64,000 nt of DNA from Gordonia westfalica (GCF_900105725.1 NZ_FNLM01000034.1:806001-870000); one strand, 5' to 3'; shown: positions 49,015-59,690, counted from the stretch's first letter. Notes: generated by a model from the letters alone, not told the origin. Program-made: numbers and translations.

Positions 49015-50001
49015 TCAGCCGGCCGGGTGCACCTTCCGCCAGTGTTCGGCGATCTCGATGCGGCGGGTGATCCACACATCGTCGTGGGACTGGACGTGGT
49101 CGAGGAACCGCTCGAGGGCGGCCAATCGCGCGGGCCGCCCGACGAGCCGGCAGTGGAGACCCACCGAGAGCATCTTCGGCGACCCGTCGACGCCCTCGCG
49201 GTAGAGCACGTCGAAGGCGTCGCGCAGATGCGCGAAGAACTGCTCCCCCGACGGGAATCCGCCAGGCGAGGAGAACCGCATGTCGTTGGTGTCCAGCGTG
49301 TACGGCACGACGAGGTGATCGACGAGCTCGTCGCCGCGCAGGACCTTCACCCAATAGGGCAGATCGTCGGCGTAACTGTCTGAGTCGTAGGTGAATCCAC
49401 CCTGTTCGACGACGAGCCGGCGCGTGTTGGGCGAGTCGCGTCCGGTGTACCAGCCCCGTGGCCGCTCACCGGTGATCTCGGTGAGCAGCTCGATACCGGC
49501 CCGCATGTGCTCCCGCTCGACCTCGGGGTCGATCAGCTGGTAGTTGAGCCACCGGTATCCGTGGCAGGCGATCTCGTGGCCGCGTTCGACGAAGGCCGCC
49601 GCGACCTCGGGGTTGCGGGCCATGGCCTGGGAGACGGCGAAGACCGTCAGCGGCAGCCCACGGCGCTCGAACGCCCGCAGGACTCGCCAGACGCCCGCCC
49701 GCGAGCCGTACTCGTACATGCTCTCCATGCTCATGTGCCGGTTCGGGAATGATTGCGCGCCGACCATTTCCGACAGGAAGGTCTCGCTGCCGCGGTCGTT
49801 CTCGAGGACGTTGTTCTCGCCGCCCTCCTCGTAGTTGAGCACGAACTGGACGGCGACCTTCGCACCGCCGGGCCACTGCGGATCCGGTGGCGTGGCACCG
49901 TAACCGACCATGTCGCGGGGATAGGCCTCGGCCCGGTAATCGGCGAGGGAACGGCCCGCACCCGGGCCTGGGCGGAACTCCGACGAAGACATGAGCCGCA
50001 T
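49015..50001 (-). CDS. Polysaccharide deacetylase family protein, PuuE (allantoinase)-like
   Basis: 328 residues. A NodB-like barrel of the PuuE group: RDMVGYGATPPDPQWPGGAK, VLNYEEGGE, EIACHGYRWLNYQ, and the PuuE-type end LHCRLVGRPARLAALERFL. PuuE proteins hydrolyse allantoin without metal, lacking the full His-His-Asp set of chitin deacetylases. No other ureide genes are near, so allantoinase activity is only inferred from the family. It ends 12 bases from the dxr start. ATG at 50001, or 49992. Confidence 0.85.
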   Translation of the reverse strand: MRLMSSSEFRPGPGAGRSLADYRAEAYPRDMVGYGATPPDPQWPGGAKVAVQFVLNYEEGGENNVLENDRGSETFLSEMVGAQSFPNRHMSMESMYEYGSRAGVWRVLRAFERRGLPLTVFAVSQAMARNPEVAAAFVERGHEIACHGYRWLNYQLIDPEVEREHMRAGIELLTEITGERPRGWYTGRDSPNTRRLVVEQGGFTYDSDSYADDLPYWVKVLRGDELVDHLVVPYTLDTNDMRFSSPGGFPSGEQFFAHLRDAFDVLYREGVDGSPKMLSVGLHCRLVGRPARLAALERFLDHVQSHDDVWITRRIEIAEHWRKVHPAG

Positions 50002-50115
50002 TCTGTCACCGAATCACCCACCGGGCTCGGTCGGCGAGATCGCTGTGCCGCTATGCTGATCGAGAACTACTACCGTTCGTCAGACATCTGACGACCCGCG
50101 CTGTGAGGAGTGGCT

Positions 50116-50397
50116 GTGGCAAGCACCGATGTGGAGCACACTGGCGGACACGCCGAGGTCATCGACACCGGCTGGCGCCGTGAGCCCGCCGATGCACCGT
50201 CGGCCCGTTTCGGCTGGCACGGGGTGGCGACGAAGACGTTCTACGGCGCCGCTGTGTTCTTCGCCGCTTTCCTGCTGCTCATGATGATCGGTAACCACAC
50301 CGGCCACGTCGAGGACATCTGGCTCGTCGCCTTCGCCGTCGGCGTGTTGGTCATCGCCGCGCGCGGCTGGTGGATGAGCCGCGGCAAGTGGTCCTGA
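50116..50397 (+). CDS. DUF2631 small membrane protein
   Basis: 93 residues from the GTG at 50116, which has gaggag five bases upstream; a GTG at 50110 is also in frame. Two hydrophobic helices (AAVFFAAFLLLMMIG and IWLVAFAVGVLVIAARGWWM) follow a hydrophilic N-terminus. It matches the DUF2631 family of Mycobacteriales, found at the same locus as M. tuberculosis Rv2876. Function unknown. It ends just before a strong bidirectional terminator. Confidence 0.85.
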   Translation: MASTDVEHTGGHAEVIDTGWRREPADAPSARFGWHGVATKTFYGAAVFFAAFLLLMMIGNHTGHVEDIWLVAFAVGVLVIAARGWWMSRGKWS

Positions 50398-50422
50398 CCG
50401 ACCACTGAACCCCAATACGAAG

Positions 50423-50456
50423 AAACGCTGAGCGGCCCCGGCCGCTCAGCGTTTTT
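50423..50456. terminator. Strong bidirectional terminator between DUF2631 gene and rlmN
   Basis: A perfect 15-bp stem (AAACGCTGAGCGGCC with GGCCGCTCAGCGTTT) around a two-base CC loop, followed by TTTTT on the plus strand and by a T-rich tract on the minus strand. Fits termination of both convergent genes. Confidence 0.92.
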
Positions 50457-50476
50457 CTTCGTTGTCGGTCGGCGCG

Positions 50477-51583
50477 TCAGCGCTCTTCGGCGGCCAGCTG
50501 TCCGCAGGCCGCGGCGATCTCCTGGCCGCGGGTGTCGCGCACGGTGCAGGACACGCCCTGCTCCCGGACGCGGCGCACGAATTCGCGTTCCACCGGCTTG
50601 GGGCTGGCGTCCCACTCCGAGCCGGGTGTCGGGTTGAGCGGGATGAGGTTGACGTGCACGAGGGACCCGAGGGCCTTGTGCAGCTTCTGCCCGAGCAGAT
50701 CGGCCCGCCACGGCTGGTCGTTGACGTCGCGGATCAGCGCGTACTCGATCGAGACGCGGCGTCCGGTGGTGTCGGCGTAGTACCGCGCGGCCTCGAGGAC
50801 CTCGGCCACCGACCAGCGGTTGTTCACCGGGACCAGGGTGTCGCGCAGCTCGTCGTCGGGCGTGTGCAGCGACACCGCGAGCGTGACCGACAGCCCCTCG
50901 TCGGCGAGCCGCCGGATCGCCGGTGCGAGACCGACGGTCGAGACGGTCACCGACCGCGCCGAGATGCCCAGTCCGTCGGGTGCGGGTGAGGTGATCTGCC
51001 GGACCGCGCTCACCACGCGCTTGTAGTTGGCGAGCGGCTCCCCCATACCCATGAACACGACGTTCGACAGGCGACCCGGCTCGCCGAGCTCACCGTCGCG
51101 CAGGGCACGCGCCGCGGCCCGCACCTGATCGACGATCTCCGCGGTCGACAGGTTGCGGTCGAGGCCGCCCTGTCCGGTCGCACAGAACGGGCAGGCCATG
51201 CCGCAGCCGGCCTGGCTGGAGATGCACAACGTGTTGCGCTCGGTGTAGCGCATCAGCACGCTCTCGAGGAGTGTGCCGTCGTGGAGGCGCCACAGCGTCT
51301 TGCGGGTGGAGTCGTCGTCGCACGAGATATGCCGGACCGGCGCCAGCAGCTGCGGGAACAGCTTTTCCCGCACGGCCTCGCGGGAGGCCGCGGGCAGGTC
51401 GGTCATCTCGTCGACGTCGCCGTTGAGTCGGGCGTAGTACTGACGGGCCAACTGGTCGGCACGGAACTTCGGGAGCCCCAACTCAGCCAGCGCCGCGACG
51501 CGACCGGCGGCGTCGAGGTCGGCGAAGTGTGTCGGCGGCAGCCCGCGTTTGGGCGCGTCGAACACCAGCGGTAATGAGGTCAT
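50477..51583 (-). CDS. rlmN: Dual-specificity 23S rRNA/tRNA adenine-C2 methyltransferase
   Basis: 368 residues, radical SAM. The 4Fe-4S Cys triad is CGMACPFC in [19 protein letters not shown]. Further markers: [35 protein letters not shown] and the catalytic C-terminal Cys in [16 protein letters not shown]. It methylates A2503 of 23S rRNA and A37 of some tRNAs. The ATG at 51583 lies only 30 bases from the divergent ATG of the LapA-like gene, so at least one of the transcripts must have a very short or no leader. Confidence 0.96.
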   Translation of the reverse strand: MTSLPLVFDAPKRGLPPTHFADLDAAGRVAALAELGLPKFRADQLARQYYARLNGDVDEMTDLPAASREAVREKLFPQLLAPVRHISCDDDSTRKTLWRLHDGTLLESVLMRYTERNTLCISSQAGCGMACPFCATGQGGLDRNLSTAEIVDQVRAAARALRDGELGEPGRLSNVVFMGMGEPLANYKRVVSAVRQITSPAPDGLGISARSVTVSTVGLAPAIRRLADEGLSVTLAVSLHTPDDELRDTLVPVNNRWSVAEVLEAARYYADTTGRRVSIEYALIRDVNDQPWRADLLGQKLHKALGSLVHVNLIPLNPTPGSEWDASPKPVEREFVRRVREQGVSCTVRDTRGQEIAAACGQLAAEER

Positions 51584-51613
51584 TCAGCCATTGTCGCATG
51601 TCATGATGAACCC

Positions 51614-52036
51614 ATGACCACACCCGATCGCCGACGAAGCGGAAATCCGGTCCCGCAGTGGGGTTCGCAGGGCGAGCCCGGCCCGGCGCCCGAGGCAGTA
51701 CCGGAGCCCGGGGCTCCGGTGCCTCCGGGCGACGATCAGGACACCGTGGTGGCCGAGCGAGACCGGCTGCGACAGACGGTGGCCGACGTCGAGCACACCC
51801 GCACGCGGGCGACCTGGTTCGGGGTCATCATCGGGGCGATCATCCTGGTCCTGCTGCTGGTGTTCATCGTCCAGAACCTGGAGAGTCAGCGGATCGAGCT
51901 GATCTTCTGGGAGGTCAATCTCCCGCTGGGCGTGAGCCTGCTGATCGCCGCCATCGCGGGTGCGCTGATCGTCGCGCTCGTCGGCGGCCTGCGCATGCTG
52001 CAGTTGCGACGAGCCCTCAACAAGGCCACGAAATAG
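51614..52036 (+). CDS. LapA-domain membrane protein
   Basis: 140 residues. A Pro/Gly-rich hydrophilic N-terminus (about 60 residues, EPGAPVPPGDDQ) is followed by two membrane helices (WFGVIIGAIILVLLLVFIVQ and LGVSLLIAAIAGALIVALVG) joined by the LapA/DUF1049 motif NLESQRIELIFWEVNLPLGV. In E. coli, LapA-family proteins act with LapB in envelope lipid control, but actinobacteria lack LPS, so the role here is unknown. Convergent with cdsA. Confidence 0.82.
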   Translation: MTTPDRRRSGNPVPQWGSQGEPGPAPEAVPEPGAPVPPGDDQDTVVAERDRLRQTVADVEHTRTRATWFGVIIGAIILVLLLVFIVQNLESQRIELIFWEVNLPLGVSLLIAAIAGALIVALVGGLRMLQLRRALNKATK

Positions 52037-52064
52037 TCGGACCGTCCTGGTCCGAGCAGGGCGG

Positions 52065-52949
52065 TCAGAGCAGGGCGGTCAGCACCGCCCAGACGACGAA
52101 CGCCGAGGGCAGCAGGCTGTCGAGGCGGTCCATGATGCCGCCGTGACCCGGTAGCAGCGTGCCCATGTCCTTGATGCCGAGGTCACGCTTGACCTGCGAC
52201 TCCACCAGATCGCCGAGCGTCGCGCAGACGACCAGCACCGGTCCCAGGATCAGGCCGATCCACCAGTGGCTCCCGATCAGGAACGTGATGCAGCCGACCG
52301 CGCCGATGGTGCCGACGAGCAGCGAACCGACGAGACCTTCCCACGACTTCTTGGGGCTGATGGCCGGCGCCATCGGATGTTTGCCGAAGAGGACCCCGGC
52401 GGCGTACCCGCCCACGTCGGAGCAGACGACGACCACCATGAGGGTCGCGACCCGGGCCGCGCCGTCCTCCTGCGTCACGAGCATCACACCGAAGGACGCG
52501 AGCAGCGGGAGCCAGGCCAGCACGAACACCGTGAGAGCCAGGTCCTTGAGGTAGTTCTCGGGAGCGCTGGAGATGCCCTGCGCGAGCAGCTTCCACACCA
52601 TCGAGACCAGGACGGTCGCCACGAAGGCGACGAGCACCCCGGTGGGCCCGTACGGCCAGCTCAGCCAGATGATGGCCTGTCCGCCGATGAGCAGCGGCCA
52701 GAGCGCGACGTTGTATCCCGCGGTGTGCAGACGCTTGGTGACCTCCCAGGTGGCGATCGCGAACGCGGCCGCCACGAGGCCGTACCAGAGCATCGGCGCG
52801 AACAGCAGGATCAGGATGATGCTGACGCCGAGCGTGCCGCCCACCGCGATGGCGGCCGGCAGGTCACGACCTGCCCGTGACTTCTTGGCCGGTCCAGAAT
52901 CCTTCTCGGGGCCAGAATCCTTCTCGGGGTCGGATGTCTTCTCGCTCAC
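52065..52949 (-). CDS. cdsA: Phosphatidate cytidylyltransferase
   Basis: 294 residues. Makes CDP-diacylglycerol from phosphatidate and CTP. It has seven to eight helices and the C-terminal CDS signature [28 protein letters not shown]. The N-terminal 25 residues are hydrophilic and contain a duplicated 18-base unit (52894-52929) giving two copies of DSGPEK. GTG start overlapping the frr stop (GTGA). Part of the pyrH-frr-cdsA order conserved in bacteria. Confidence 0.96.
   Translation of the reverse strand: MSEKTSDPEKDSGPEKDSGPAKKSRAGRDLPAAIAVGGTLGVSIILILLFAPMLWYGLVAAAFAIATWEVTKRLHTAGYNVALWPLLIGGQAIIWLSWPYGPTGVLVAFVATVLVSMVWKLLAQGISSAPENYLKDLALTVFVLAWLPLLASFGVMLVTQEDGAARVATLMVVVVCSDVGGYAAGVLFGKHPMAPAISPKKSWEGLVGSLLVGTIGAVGCITFLIGSHWWIGLILGPVLVVCATLGDLVESQVKRDLGIKDMGTLLPGHGGIMDRLDSLLPSAFVVWAVLTALL
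52894..52929. repeat. 18-bp tandem repeat inside cdsA
   Basis: ccagaatccttctcgggg occurs twice in tandem and encodes a repeated DSGPEK-type hexapeptide in the disordered N-terminus of CdsA. In-frame, so probably neutral. Confidence 0.9.
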
Positions 52950-53503
52950 ACCTCGAGCAATTCGTCTTCTTTGTGCTTCACCAGTTCGTCGATCTGATGC
53001 ACGTAGGTGGCCGTGGTCTTGTCGAGTTCCTTCTCGGCACGGGTGACCTCGTCCTCGCCCGCCTCGCCGTCCTTCTGGATGCGCTTGAGCTCGTCGGCGG
53101 CCTTGCGGCGCACGTTGCGGATGGCGACCTTCGCGTCCTCGCCCTTACCCTTGGCCTGCTTGACCAGGTCGCGACGACGCTCCTCGGTGAGCTGCGGGAT
53201 GGCGACACGGATGATCGTGCCGTCGTTGGTGGGGTTCACACCCAGGTCGGAGTTGCGGATCGCGGTCTCGATGTCGCGGAGGGTCGACGCCTCGTACGGC
53301 TTGATGACGACGAGGCGCGGCTCGGGCGTGTTGATCGACGAGACCTGCGTCACCGGGGTGAGCGCGCCGTAGTACTCGATGTTGATCTTGTTGAACATGG
53401 CCGGGTTCGCACGTCCGGTGCGGATGGAGCCCATGTCCTCCTTGGCGACGTTGACCGCCTTCTCCATCTTCTCCTCGGCGTCGAGCAACGCGTCGTCGAT
53501 CAT
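52946..53503 (-). CDS. frr: Ribosome recycling factor
   Basis: 185 residues, exactly the family length. It splits post-termination ribosomes with EF-G. Signature stretches: [40 protein letters not shown], and the helix [20 protein letters not shown]. The ATG at 53503 has aaggacg upstream. A 78-base gap separates it from pyrH, and it overlaps cdsA by four bases. Confidence 0.98.
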   Translation of the reverse strand: MIDDALLDAEEKMEKAVNVAKEDMGSIRTGRANPAMFNKINIEYYGALTPVTQVSSINTPEPRLVVIKPYEASTLRDIETAIRNSDLGVNPTNDGTIIRVAIPQLTEERRRDLVKQAKGKGEDAKVAIRNVRRKAADELKRIQKDGEAGEDEVTRAEKELDKTTATYVHQIDELVKHKEDELLEV

Positions 53504-53581
53504 CTTCGTCCTTGTTCCGTTCGGTCGGGCTTCCTGGGGAGGAGGCCGGTTCTCGTGTGCGTGCGTGTCCGGTGCGTGCGG

Positions 53582-54337
53582 TTAGGTGCCGACCAGCGTG
53601 CCGATCCGCTCCCCGGCCACCGCCCTGGCGATGTTGCCCTGTTGGAGCAAATTGAACACCAAGATCGGCATCTTGTTGTCCATACACAGACTGAAGGCGG
53701 TCGCGTCGGCGACCTTGAGCTCCTTGTCGAGGACCTCACGGTGGGTGATCTCGGTGAACAGCTTGGCGTCGGGATCGGTACGCGGGTCGGCGTCGTAGAC
53801 ACCGTCGACGGCCTTGGCCATGAGGACCACCTCCGCCTTGATCTCCAACGCGCGCTGGGCGGCGGTGGTGTCGGTGGAGAAGTACGGCATGCCCATGCCG
53901 GCGCCGAAGATGACCACGCGCCCCTTCTCCAGGTGACGCTGGGCGCGCAGCGGCAGGTACGGCTCGGCGACCTGCCCCATGGTGATGGCGGTCTGCACTC
54001 GCGTGCTGATGCCGCGCTTCTCCAGGAAGTCCTGCAGCGCAAGGCAGTTCATCACGGTGCCGAGCATGCCCATGTAGTCCGAGCGACTGCGGTCGAGGCC
54101 GCGCTGCTGCAGCTCGGCGCCGCGGAAGAAGTTGCCGCCACCGATCACGACGGCCACCTGGACGCCGGAGTTGACGACGTCGGCGATCTGATCGGCCACG
54201 GTCGCGACGACGTCCGGGTCCAGACCGACCTCTCCCCCGCCGAACATCTCACCGCCCAGCTTCAGCAGGACTCGTTGGAATCCGGAACGCTCGGACTTGT
54301 TGAGATCGGATGGGGTGGGATCGGGCGCTTCGCTCAT
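53582..54337 (-). CDS. pyrH: UMP kinase
   Basis: 251 residues from the ATG at 54337, with gaggaag upstream; longer frames are not needed. Hexameric amino-acid-kinase fold: [48 protein letters not shown] and [20 protein letters not shown]. Phosphorylates UMP for pyrimidine nucleotide synthesis. Same strand as frr and cdsA. Confidence 0.97.
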   Translation of the reverse strand: MSEAPDPTPSDLNKSERSGFQRVLLKLGGEMFGGGEVGLDPDVVATVADQIADVVNSGVQVAVVIGGGNFFRGAELQQRGLDRSRSDYMGMLGTVMNCLALQDFLEKRGISTRVQTAITMGQVAEPYLPLRAQRHLEKGRVVIFGAGMGMPYFSTDTTAAQRALEIKAEVVLMAKAVDGVYDADPRTDPDAKLFTEITHREVLDKELKVADATAFSLCMDNKMPILVFNLLQQGNIARAVAGERIGTLVGT

Positions 54338-54410
54338 TCGCTTCCTCACTCGTCGGTTCGGTGAACTATCGTACGTCCTCACCGAATGCGACTCGCGACG
54401 CGTGTGCGTG

Positions 54411-55442
54411 TCAGCGTGCTAGCACCGCACGGAACTGGGGCCAGGCCCGATGCAGTTCGTCCTGCCAGTACGGCCACGAGTGGGTACCACCCTCGTACAG
54501 GTGGAAGGTCGCGGGGACCCCGACCTCCCGCATCCGGCGCTGGAGGTTGCGGGTGCACTCGGCGGTCGCGGTCTCGATCACCGCGCCGACGGCGAGCTGA
54601 TCGAAGAGTTTCTGGCCGTTGCCGTCGATGCCCGGGCCGTCGATCGTGTCGTAACGCCCCGGCGCGCCGGTACCGTTCGACACGTAGATCGATTTGCCGC
54701 GGAACGACGCCGCGTGCACGTAGGGATCGTTGGCCCGCCACGCCGGATCGGTCGGGGGACCCCACATGTTGAGCGTGTTTCCGTGGCCGCGTCCTTCGAC
54801 GACCATCCGCACCACCGCCTGGCCCAACGGGTCGCTGGTCTGCGCGCAGCCGCTGAAGGAGCCGAGCGCCTGATACAGCTCCGGGGCGTGCAGCGAGAGC
54901 TGGAACACCGAGGTGCCGGCCATCGAGATCCCCGCGACCGCGTTGCGACCGTTCGTGTCGAGACGCCGGTCGATCACCGCGGGAAGTTCCGAGGTGAGAA
55001 AGGTGGCCCATTTTTGCACCCCGAGGACGGGATCCGGATGCTGCCAGTCGGTGAAATAGCTGGCGGCACCACCCATGGGCACGACCACGTTGACGTTCTG
55101 ATCGGCGAAGTACGTCCGGATGTCCGTGCGGTCGAACCAGCTGCTGCCACCGTCGCCGCCGGCCGCCCCGTTCAGGAGATACAACGTGGGAGCCGGTCGA
55201 TCCCCTTTGGCCGGAAGCACTTTCACGGTCATGTTCCGCCGCATGGCCGTTGACCGCACCGCCAGGTCGAGCTCACCGGCAGGCTGCACGGACTCGGCGA
55301 CGATCGACGCCGGATTCGGATTCGGCTCCGCCGCAGCATGACCCGGAAGACCGATGACCATGGCCATCACCGACAGCGCGACGAGACCCACCACACCGAA
55401 CATCCGGCGACCGTCGACGCCGGCGTGAGCCTCTTCGTTCAT
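54411..55442 (-). CDS. Secreted esterase of the antigen 85/mycolyltransferase family
   Basis: 343 residues from the ATG at 55442 (ggag upstream). Cleavable signal peptide with helix [19 protein letters not shown] and AxA-type end HAAAEP. Markers of Ag85-type proteins: [33 protein letters not shown], nucleophile GISMAGTS and the catalytic His in [11 protein letters not shown]. The family transfers mycolic acids to trehalose or arabinogalactan outside the cell. It diverges from the PapA-like gene, which suggests that both act on cell-envelope lipids. Exact acceptor not predictable. Confidence 0.88.
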   Translation of the reverse strand: MNEEAHAGVDGRRMFGVVGLVALSVMAMVIGLPGHAAAEPNPNPASIVAESVQPAGELDLAVRSTAMRRNMTVKVLPAKGDRPAPTLYLLNGAAGGDGGSSWFDRTDIRTYFADQNVNVVVPMGGAASYFTDWQHPDPVLGVQKWATFLTSELPAVIDRRLDTNGRNAVAGISMAGTSVFQLSLHAPELYQALGSFSGCAQTSDPLGQAVVRMVVEGRGHGNTLNMWGPPTDPAWRANDPYVHAASFRGKSIYVSNGTGAPGRYDTIDGPGIDGNGQKLFDQLAVGAVIETATAECTRNLQRRMREVGVPATFHLYEGGTHSWPYWQDELHRAWPQFRAVLAR

Positions 55443-55748
55443 CCACTCCGCTTTCCTGCCAGAGACGCAACCCATACGATCCGCATCACAGTGACGCGGA
55501 GGCAGTCTGCCGGACAAACGCAACGATGTCCACCACGGCCCAACTGACATCGAATGTGGTCAATTGTCCAGGAACTCCGGCACTTTCGCCCAAAACGGAC
55601 GCGTTCGCCGGAACCGCTCGTCGCCGTAATAAAACTCATGTAGCGTCCGTGCGATCGTCGAGGTCTGTCAGTCAACCGAATGACAACAGGTGTAGTCACA
55701 TCGGCTCGCCCGGAAGCACATCCCCTTCAGCAGAGAGGTGGTTACACC
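55443..55748. other. 306-bp divergent promoter region (mycolyltransferase / papA)
   Basis: No coding sequence is supported. The region is clearly more A/T-rich than its neighbours (for example cgtaataaaactcatgtagc near 55628) and must hold the promoters of both divergent genes. The papA Shine-Dalgarno gagaggtgg lies at its right end. I could not identify an operator. Confidence 0.6.
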
Positions 55749-57170
55749 ATGATCCAGTTCGGTCTGATCGAGGAATGGAACCCCCGCCCAGGTCACCTGA
55801 CGAGTTGGGTCGCATCGGTCGACTCGGCGACCGCCGCCGGCCGGGCTCCCGTCCATCCCGTCCCCGCCTCGCACCAGCAGGAGGAATACCTGAAGGTCGC
55901 GTGGCGCAACGAGTCCGCCGGTTTCCGGTTCGCCCGTCTGTGTCTCATGGCGTTCGACGTGACGGCCCCGCTCGACGTGGCCGCGATGACCACGGCCGTC
56001 AACCAGTTCGTCCGGCGCCACGACAGCTTCCGCTCGTGGTTCTCGCTGGAGGACGACGGTTCGGTCCTGCGCCATCTCGTTCCGGAAGAGGACATCGAGA
56101 TGGTGTCGGTCGATCACGGCGATCTCGACGCCGAGGGCCTGTGCACTCTCGTGCAGGAGGAGACGTCCGGACCGTTCAACTGGGACTGCTTCACCTTCGG
56201 CGCGATCGAATGGGACGGCGGTTTCACGATCTACGCGGCCGTCGACCACCTCAACACGGACGGCATCTCCCAGGCGTCGACCTGCCTGGAGCTCATGACG
56301 CTGTACATGAACGCCGCCTTCGGCGCCGGCGCCGAACTCCCGCCGGTCGGAAGCTACATCGACTACTGCGCACGGGAACGCGCCATCTCCCGGCAGCTGA
56401 CCCGCCGCTCGCCCCACGTGGAACGGTGGATCGAGCTCGTCCAGGCGAACGAGGGCCGGTTGCCGAGCTTCCCGCTCCCCCTCGGCACCGACGCCGAGGG
56501 CTACACGCGAAGCGCACTTCTGAACGCGACGGTGTTCGACGAGGCCGCCGCCCAGCGTTTCGAGGACGTCTGCCGCGAGCTGGGTTCCAACGTGATCTCC
56601 GGGATCATGGCCACCGCCGCACTCGTGTACGCCGAGTTCACCGGGAAGAAAGACTATTTCGGCATGACGCCGAAGAGCACCCGATCCGGCGCCGAGGAGA
56701 TGAACTCGGTGGGCTGGTTCACCAGCCTCATCCCGGTTCCGCTGAGAGTCGACGACACGACCACTTTCCGCAGCCTCGCACCACAGGCCGCAAGCAGCTA
56801 CGCAGCCGGCAAGGAACTGACCGACATCTCGTTCCACCGGGTGCTGGAACTGGCCGAACCCGCGGACGGGATCACCGTCCAACCCGGCTGGTCGGTCCCG
56901 ATGATCTCCTACGTCGACGTTCGCAAACTCCCGGGAGTGGAGATCTTCGAGGCCGGCAACGGATGTCTGTTCGGCAACCGCGGCAGCAGCGAAGAGGTCT
57001 ACATGTGGGTGAACCGGTTCCCCGACACCACGTCGATCACCTTCCTGTACCCGAACACCGACATCGCGCAGGAATCGGTGCAACGCTACGTCGAGCGGTT
57101 CGTCGAGGTCATCGGCTCGGTGGCCGACCAGGGTGACTATCGACCGTCGTTGCCCGCACTCACATCGTGA
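55749..57170 (+). CDS. PapA-like condensation-domain acyltransferase
   Basis: 473 residues from the ATG at 55749, preceded by gagaggtgg. One condensation-type domain as in polyketide-associated PapA proteins: catalytic His and Asp in VDHLNTDG (HxxxDG; the first His of the usual HHxxxDG is Asp), upstream LCLMAFDVTAPLDVAAMTTA, and the later structural segment VGWFTSLIPVPLRV. PapA enzymes move an acyl chain from a carrier or CoA onto trehalose or a lipid diol. It ends overlapping the MFS exporter (GTGA), so synthesis and export look coupled. No polyketide synthase is in the window, so the acyl donor is unknown. Confidence 0.85.
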   Translation: MIQFGLIEEWNPRPGHLTSWVASVDSATAAGRAPVHPVPASHQQEEYLKVAWRNESAGFRFARLCLMAFDVTAPLDVAAMTTAVNQFVRRHDSFRSWFSLEDDGSVLRHLVPEEDIEMVSVDHGDLDAEGLCTLVQEETSGPFNWDCFTFGAIEWDGGFTIYAAVDHLNTDGISQASTCLELMTLYMNAAFGAGAELPPVGSYIDYCARERAISRQLTRRSPHVERWIELVQANEGRLPSFPLPLGTDAEGYTRSALLNATVFDEAAAQRFEDVCRELGSNVISGIMATAALVYAEFTGKKDYFGMTPKSTRSGAEEMNSVGWFTSLIPVPLRVDDTTTFRSLAPQAASSYAAGKELTDISFHRVLELAEPADGITVQPGWSVPMISYVDVRKLPGVEIFEAGNGCLFGNRGSSEEVYMWVNRFPDTTSITFLYPNTDIAQESVQRYVERFVEVIGSVADQGDYRPSLPALTS

Positions 57171-58894
57171 CCAGAGGCCCGGCGTGGCTGGCCCTCGCCG
57201 GGTGCCTCCTGGGTGTGTTCATGCAGATGCTGGACACGACCATCGTCAACATCGCGCTCCCCGACCTTACGGTCGACCTCGGCGCGTCCACCTCGCAACA
57301 GCTGCTCGTGCTGACGGTCTACACGTTGTCGTTCGCATGCACGCTGCTCACCGCCGCCACGCTCGGCGGCCGATACGGGCGCCGGCGCCTGTTCGTGATC
57401 GCGATGATCGCCTTCACCGTCACCTCGATGCTGTGCGGTCTGGCGACGGATCCGGTGATGCTCATCGTGTTCCGCGGGGCGCAGGGCATCAGCGCCGCGC
57501 TGATGTCCGCCCAGACACTGGCCCTGATCGCCGCACTGTTCACCAGGGAACGCCACGGACTGGTCTTCGGGATCTACGGCGCCGTGGCGGGTATGGCCGC
57601 GATCCTGGGTCCCGTCGTCGGCGGACTGCTGGTGCACGCCGACGTCGCCGGATGGGGTTGGCGCACAATCTTCTTCGTCAACCTCCCGCTCGGCATCCTC
57701 GCCTGTGCGCTCGCCTGGCGCCGGCTCCCCGCCGCCCTCGACCCCGATCCGGACCGGCCGGACATCGCCGGGATGGTGCTGTCGGCCTCCGCACTCTTCC
57801 TGCTCCTGTATCCACTGGCCGTGGGTCGCGAACAGCAGTGGCCGCCGAGACTGTGGGTCATGCTCGGGGCCGCGGTGATCCTGTCGCTCGCCTTCGTGCG
57901 GCAGCAGAACCGGCTCGCCGCGCGCGGCGGGACACCCCTGCTCCGCCTGGATCTCTTCGCGTCCCGCCGATTCGCGGTCGGGCTCACGATGTCGCTGATG
58001 TTCTTCAGCGTCTTCGCGGGCTTCTTCTTCACCGTGTCGATCTCGGCGCAGTTCGGCCTCGGCTACTCGGCACTCCGCACCGGTCTGCTCGCGCTGCCGT
58101 TCGCCTGCGGTGCCGCCGTGGGATCGGTCGTGTCACCGTGGGCGGTCGCCCGCGCGACGGCGCCTCGGGTCCTGCTCGGCGGCGTCCTGACGGTCGGGGC
58201 GGCGTTCGCCTGGATCGCACTGCTCCTCGACCCGTCGTCGGAAACCCTTCCGGTGGTGGCGATCCTGGCTCCCCTGGTGGTCGGCGGGATCGGTACAGGA
58301 CTGTTCGTCGCGCCTCTGCAGGCGGTCGTCCTCTCCGACACGTCGGTGGAGACGGTGGGGTCGGCCAGCGGCACGATCCCGACGGCGCAGCAGATCGGGG
58401 CGTCGATCGGTCTGGCGCTCGTGACGATGTTCTTCTTCGGACAGGTGGCCGGGCAGACCGACACCAGCGTGCCCGCGGTACACGCCGAACTGTCCGTCGC
58501 ACTGGAGGATTCGCCGGTCAACCCGATGTTCCGGCCGGCCGTCGCCGACCGGTTCGCCTGGTGCGCAACCGAACAGCTCACCTCACCGCACCCGGAACGT
58601 CCCGCCGCCGGGTGCGCCGGGGCCCCGACCGGCAGCGCGGTCGCCGCGATCGCCGCCGAGGCGCAGCCCTGGACGCAGAGCGCGGCACGGGCCGTCACCG
58701 CGCGTACCTTCCTGTGTGCGTTCCGCACGACGCTGTGGGTGCTCGCCGGCCTCGCCGTCGGCATCGGGATGCTGACGATGCTGCTGCACCGAAACGACAA
58801 CCGCCCCGCCTCCACGATGGGAGACGGGGCGGTCGAGATGTCGTCCGGGGAGACCCCGGGAACGATCAGGCCTGGCCGACCTCGAAGCGGGTGA
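57167..58894 (+). CDS. MFS exporter, DHA2 (EmrB/QacA) family
   Basis: 575 residues, GTG start overlapping papA. A 14-helix DHA2-type antiporter: the conserved N-terminal [16 protein letters not shown], motif [12 protein letters not shown], and motif C in [21 protein letters not shown] long extracytoplasmic loop with Cys residues (about 455-500) lies before the last helix. Proton-driven export of drugs or, given the operon, of the PapA product. Its last codons run through the tsf terminator hairpin and overlap tsf by 29 bases on the other strand. Confidence 0.9.
   Translation: MTRGPAWLALAGCLLGVFMQMLDTTIVNIALPDLTVDLGASTSQQLLVLTVYTLSFACTLLTAATLGGRYGRRRLFVIAMIAFTVTSMLCGLATDPVMLIVFRGAQGISAALMSAQTLALIAALFTRERHGLVFGIYGAVAGMAAILGPVVGGLLVHADVAGWGWRTIFFVNLPLGILACALAWRRLPAALDPDPDRPDIAGMVLSASALFLLLYPLAVGREQQWPPRLWVMLGAAVILSLAFVRQQNRLAARGGTPLLRLDLFASRRFAVGLTMSLMFFSVFAGFFFTVSISAQFGLGYSALRTGLLALPFACGAAVGSVVSPWAVARATAPRVLLGGVLTVGAAFAWIALLLDPSSETLPVVAILAPLVVGGIGTGLFVAPLQAVVLSDTSVETVGSASGTIPTAQQIGASIGLALVTMFFFGQVAGQTDTSVPAVHAELSVALEDSPVNPMFRPAVADRFAWCATEQLTSPHPERPAAGCAGAPTGSAVAAIAAEAQPWTQSAARAVTARTFLCAFRTTLWVLAGLAVGIGMLTMLLHRNDNRPASTMGDGAVEMSSGETPGTIRPGRPRSG
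58801..58834 (-). terminator. Terminator hairpin for the rpsB-tsf operon, inside the MFS 3' end
   Basis: On the minus strand CCGCCCCGTCTCC pairs with GGAGGCGGGGCGG (13 bp, one G-U) around a short loop, followed by ttgtcgttt. It starts 32 bases beyond the tsf stop. On the plus strand it is coding sequence of the MFS gene. Confidence 0.65.
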
Positions 58895-59690
58895 AGCCCT
58901 TGACGGTCACACCGGCCTCGTCGAGAAGAGCCTTGACGGTCTTCTTCGAGTCCTGGACCGACGCCTGGTCGAGCAGCACGACGTCCTTGTAGAAGCCGTT
59001 GACGCGACCCTCCACGATCTTGGGCAGAGCCTGCTCCGGCTTGCCCTCCTCCTTGGCGGTCTGCTCGGCGATACGACGCTCGTTCTCGACGACGTCCGCG
59101 GGGACCTCGTCGCGAGTGGCGTACTTGGCCTTGAGAGCTGCGACCTGCATGGCGGCGCCGCGAGCGGCCTCCTCGGCAGCGTCGCCTGCACCCTCGTAGG
59201 ACACCAGCACGCCGACGGCGGGCGGGAGGTCCGAAGCACGCTTGTGCAGGTACACGGCGACCGGGCCGTCGTAGTAGACGACGCGGCGGAGCTCGAGCTT
59301 CTCGCCGATCTTGGCCGAGAGAGCCGCGATCGCCTCGTCGACGGTGCCACTGCCGAGAGGAGCCTTCTTCAGCTCCTCGACATCGTTGGTCTTGGCCTCG
59401 GCGGCCGCGGTCACGATGTCATCGGCGAGCGTCTGGAATTCGTCGTTCTTGGCGACGAAGTCGGTCTCGGAGTTGATCTCGATCAGGGCGCCGCCCTTGG
59501 CGGCGACCAGGCCCTCGGCCGTGGAGCGCTCAGCGCGCTTGCCCACGTCCTTGGCACCCTTGATGCGCAGCTCCTCGACGGCCTTGTCGAAATCACCGTC
59601 GTTGTTGGCCAGCGCGTTCTTGCAGTCCAGCATTCCAGAGCCGGTGAGTTCGCGAAGTCGCTTCACATCGGCTGCGGTGTAGTTCGCCAT
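58866..59690 (-). CDS. tsf: Elongation factor Ts
   Basis: 274 residues from the ATG at 59690, with aaggagg upstream. Exchanges GDP for GTP on EF-Tu. N-terminal signature [20 protein letters not shown] and the motif [16 protein letters not shown]. Normal length for actinobacteria (about 270-280). It follows rpsB with a 55-base gap in the classical rpsB-tsf order. Confidence 0.98.
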   Translation of the reverse strand: MANYTAADVKRLRELTGSGMLDCKNALANNDGDFDKAVEELRIKGAKDVGKRAERSTAEGLVAAKGGALIEINSETDFVAKNDEFQTLADDIVTAAAEAKTNDVEELKKAPLGSGTVDEAIAALSAKIGEKLELRRVVYYDGPVAVYLHKRASDLPPAVGVLVSYEGAGDAAEEAARGAAMQVAALKAKYATRDEVPADVVENERRIAEQTAKEEGKPEQALPKIVEGRVNGFYKDVVLLDQASVQDSKKTVKALLDEAGVTVKGFTRFEVGQA

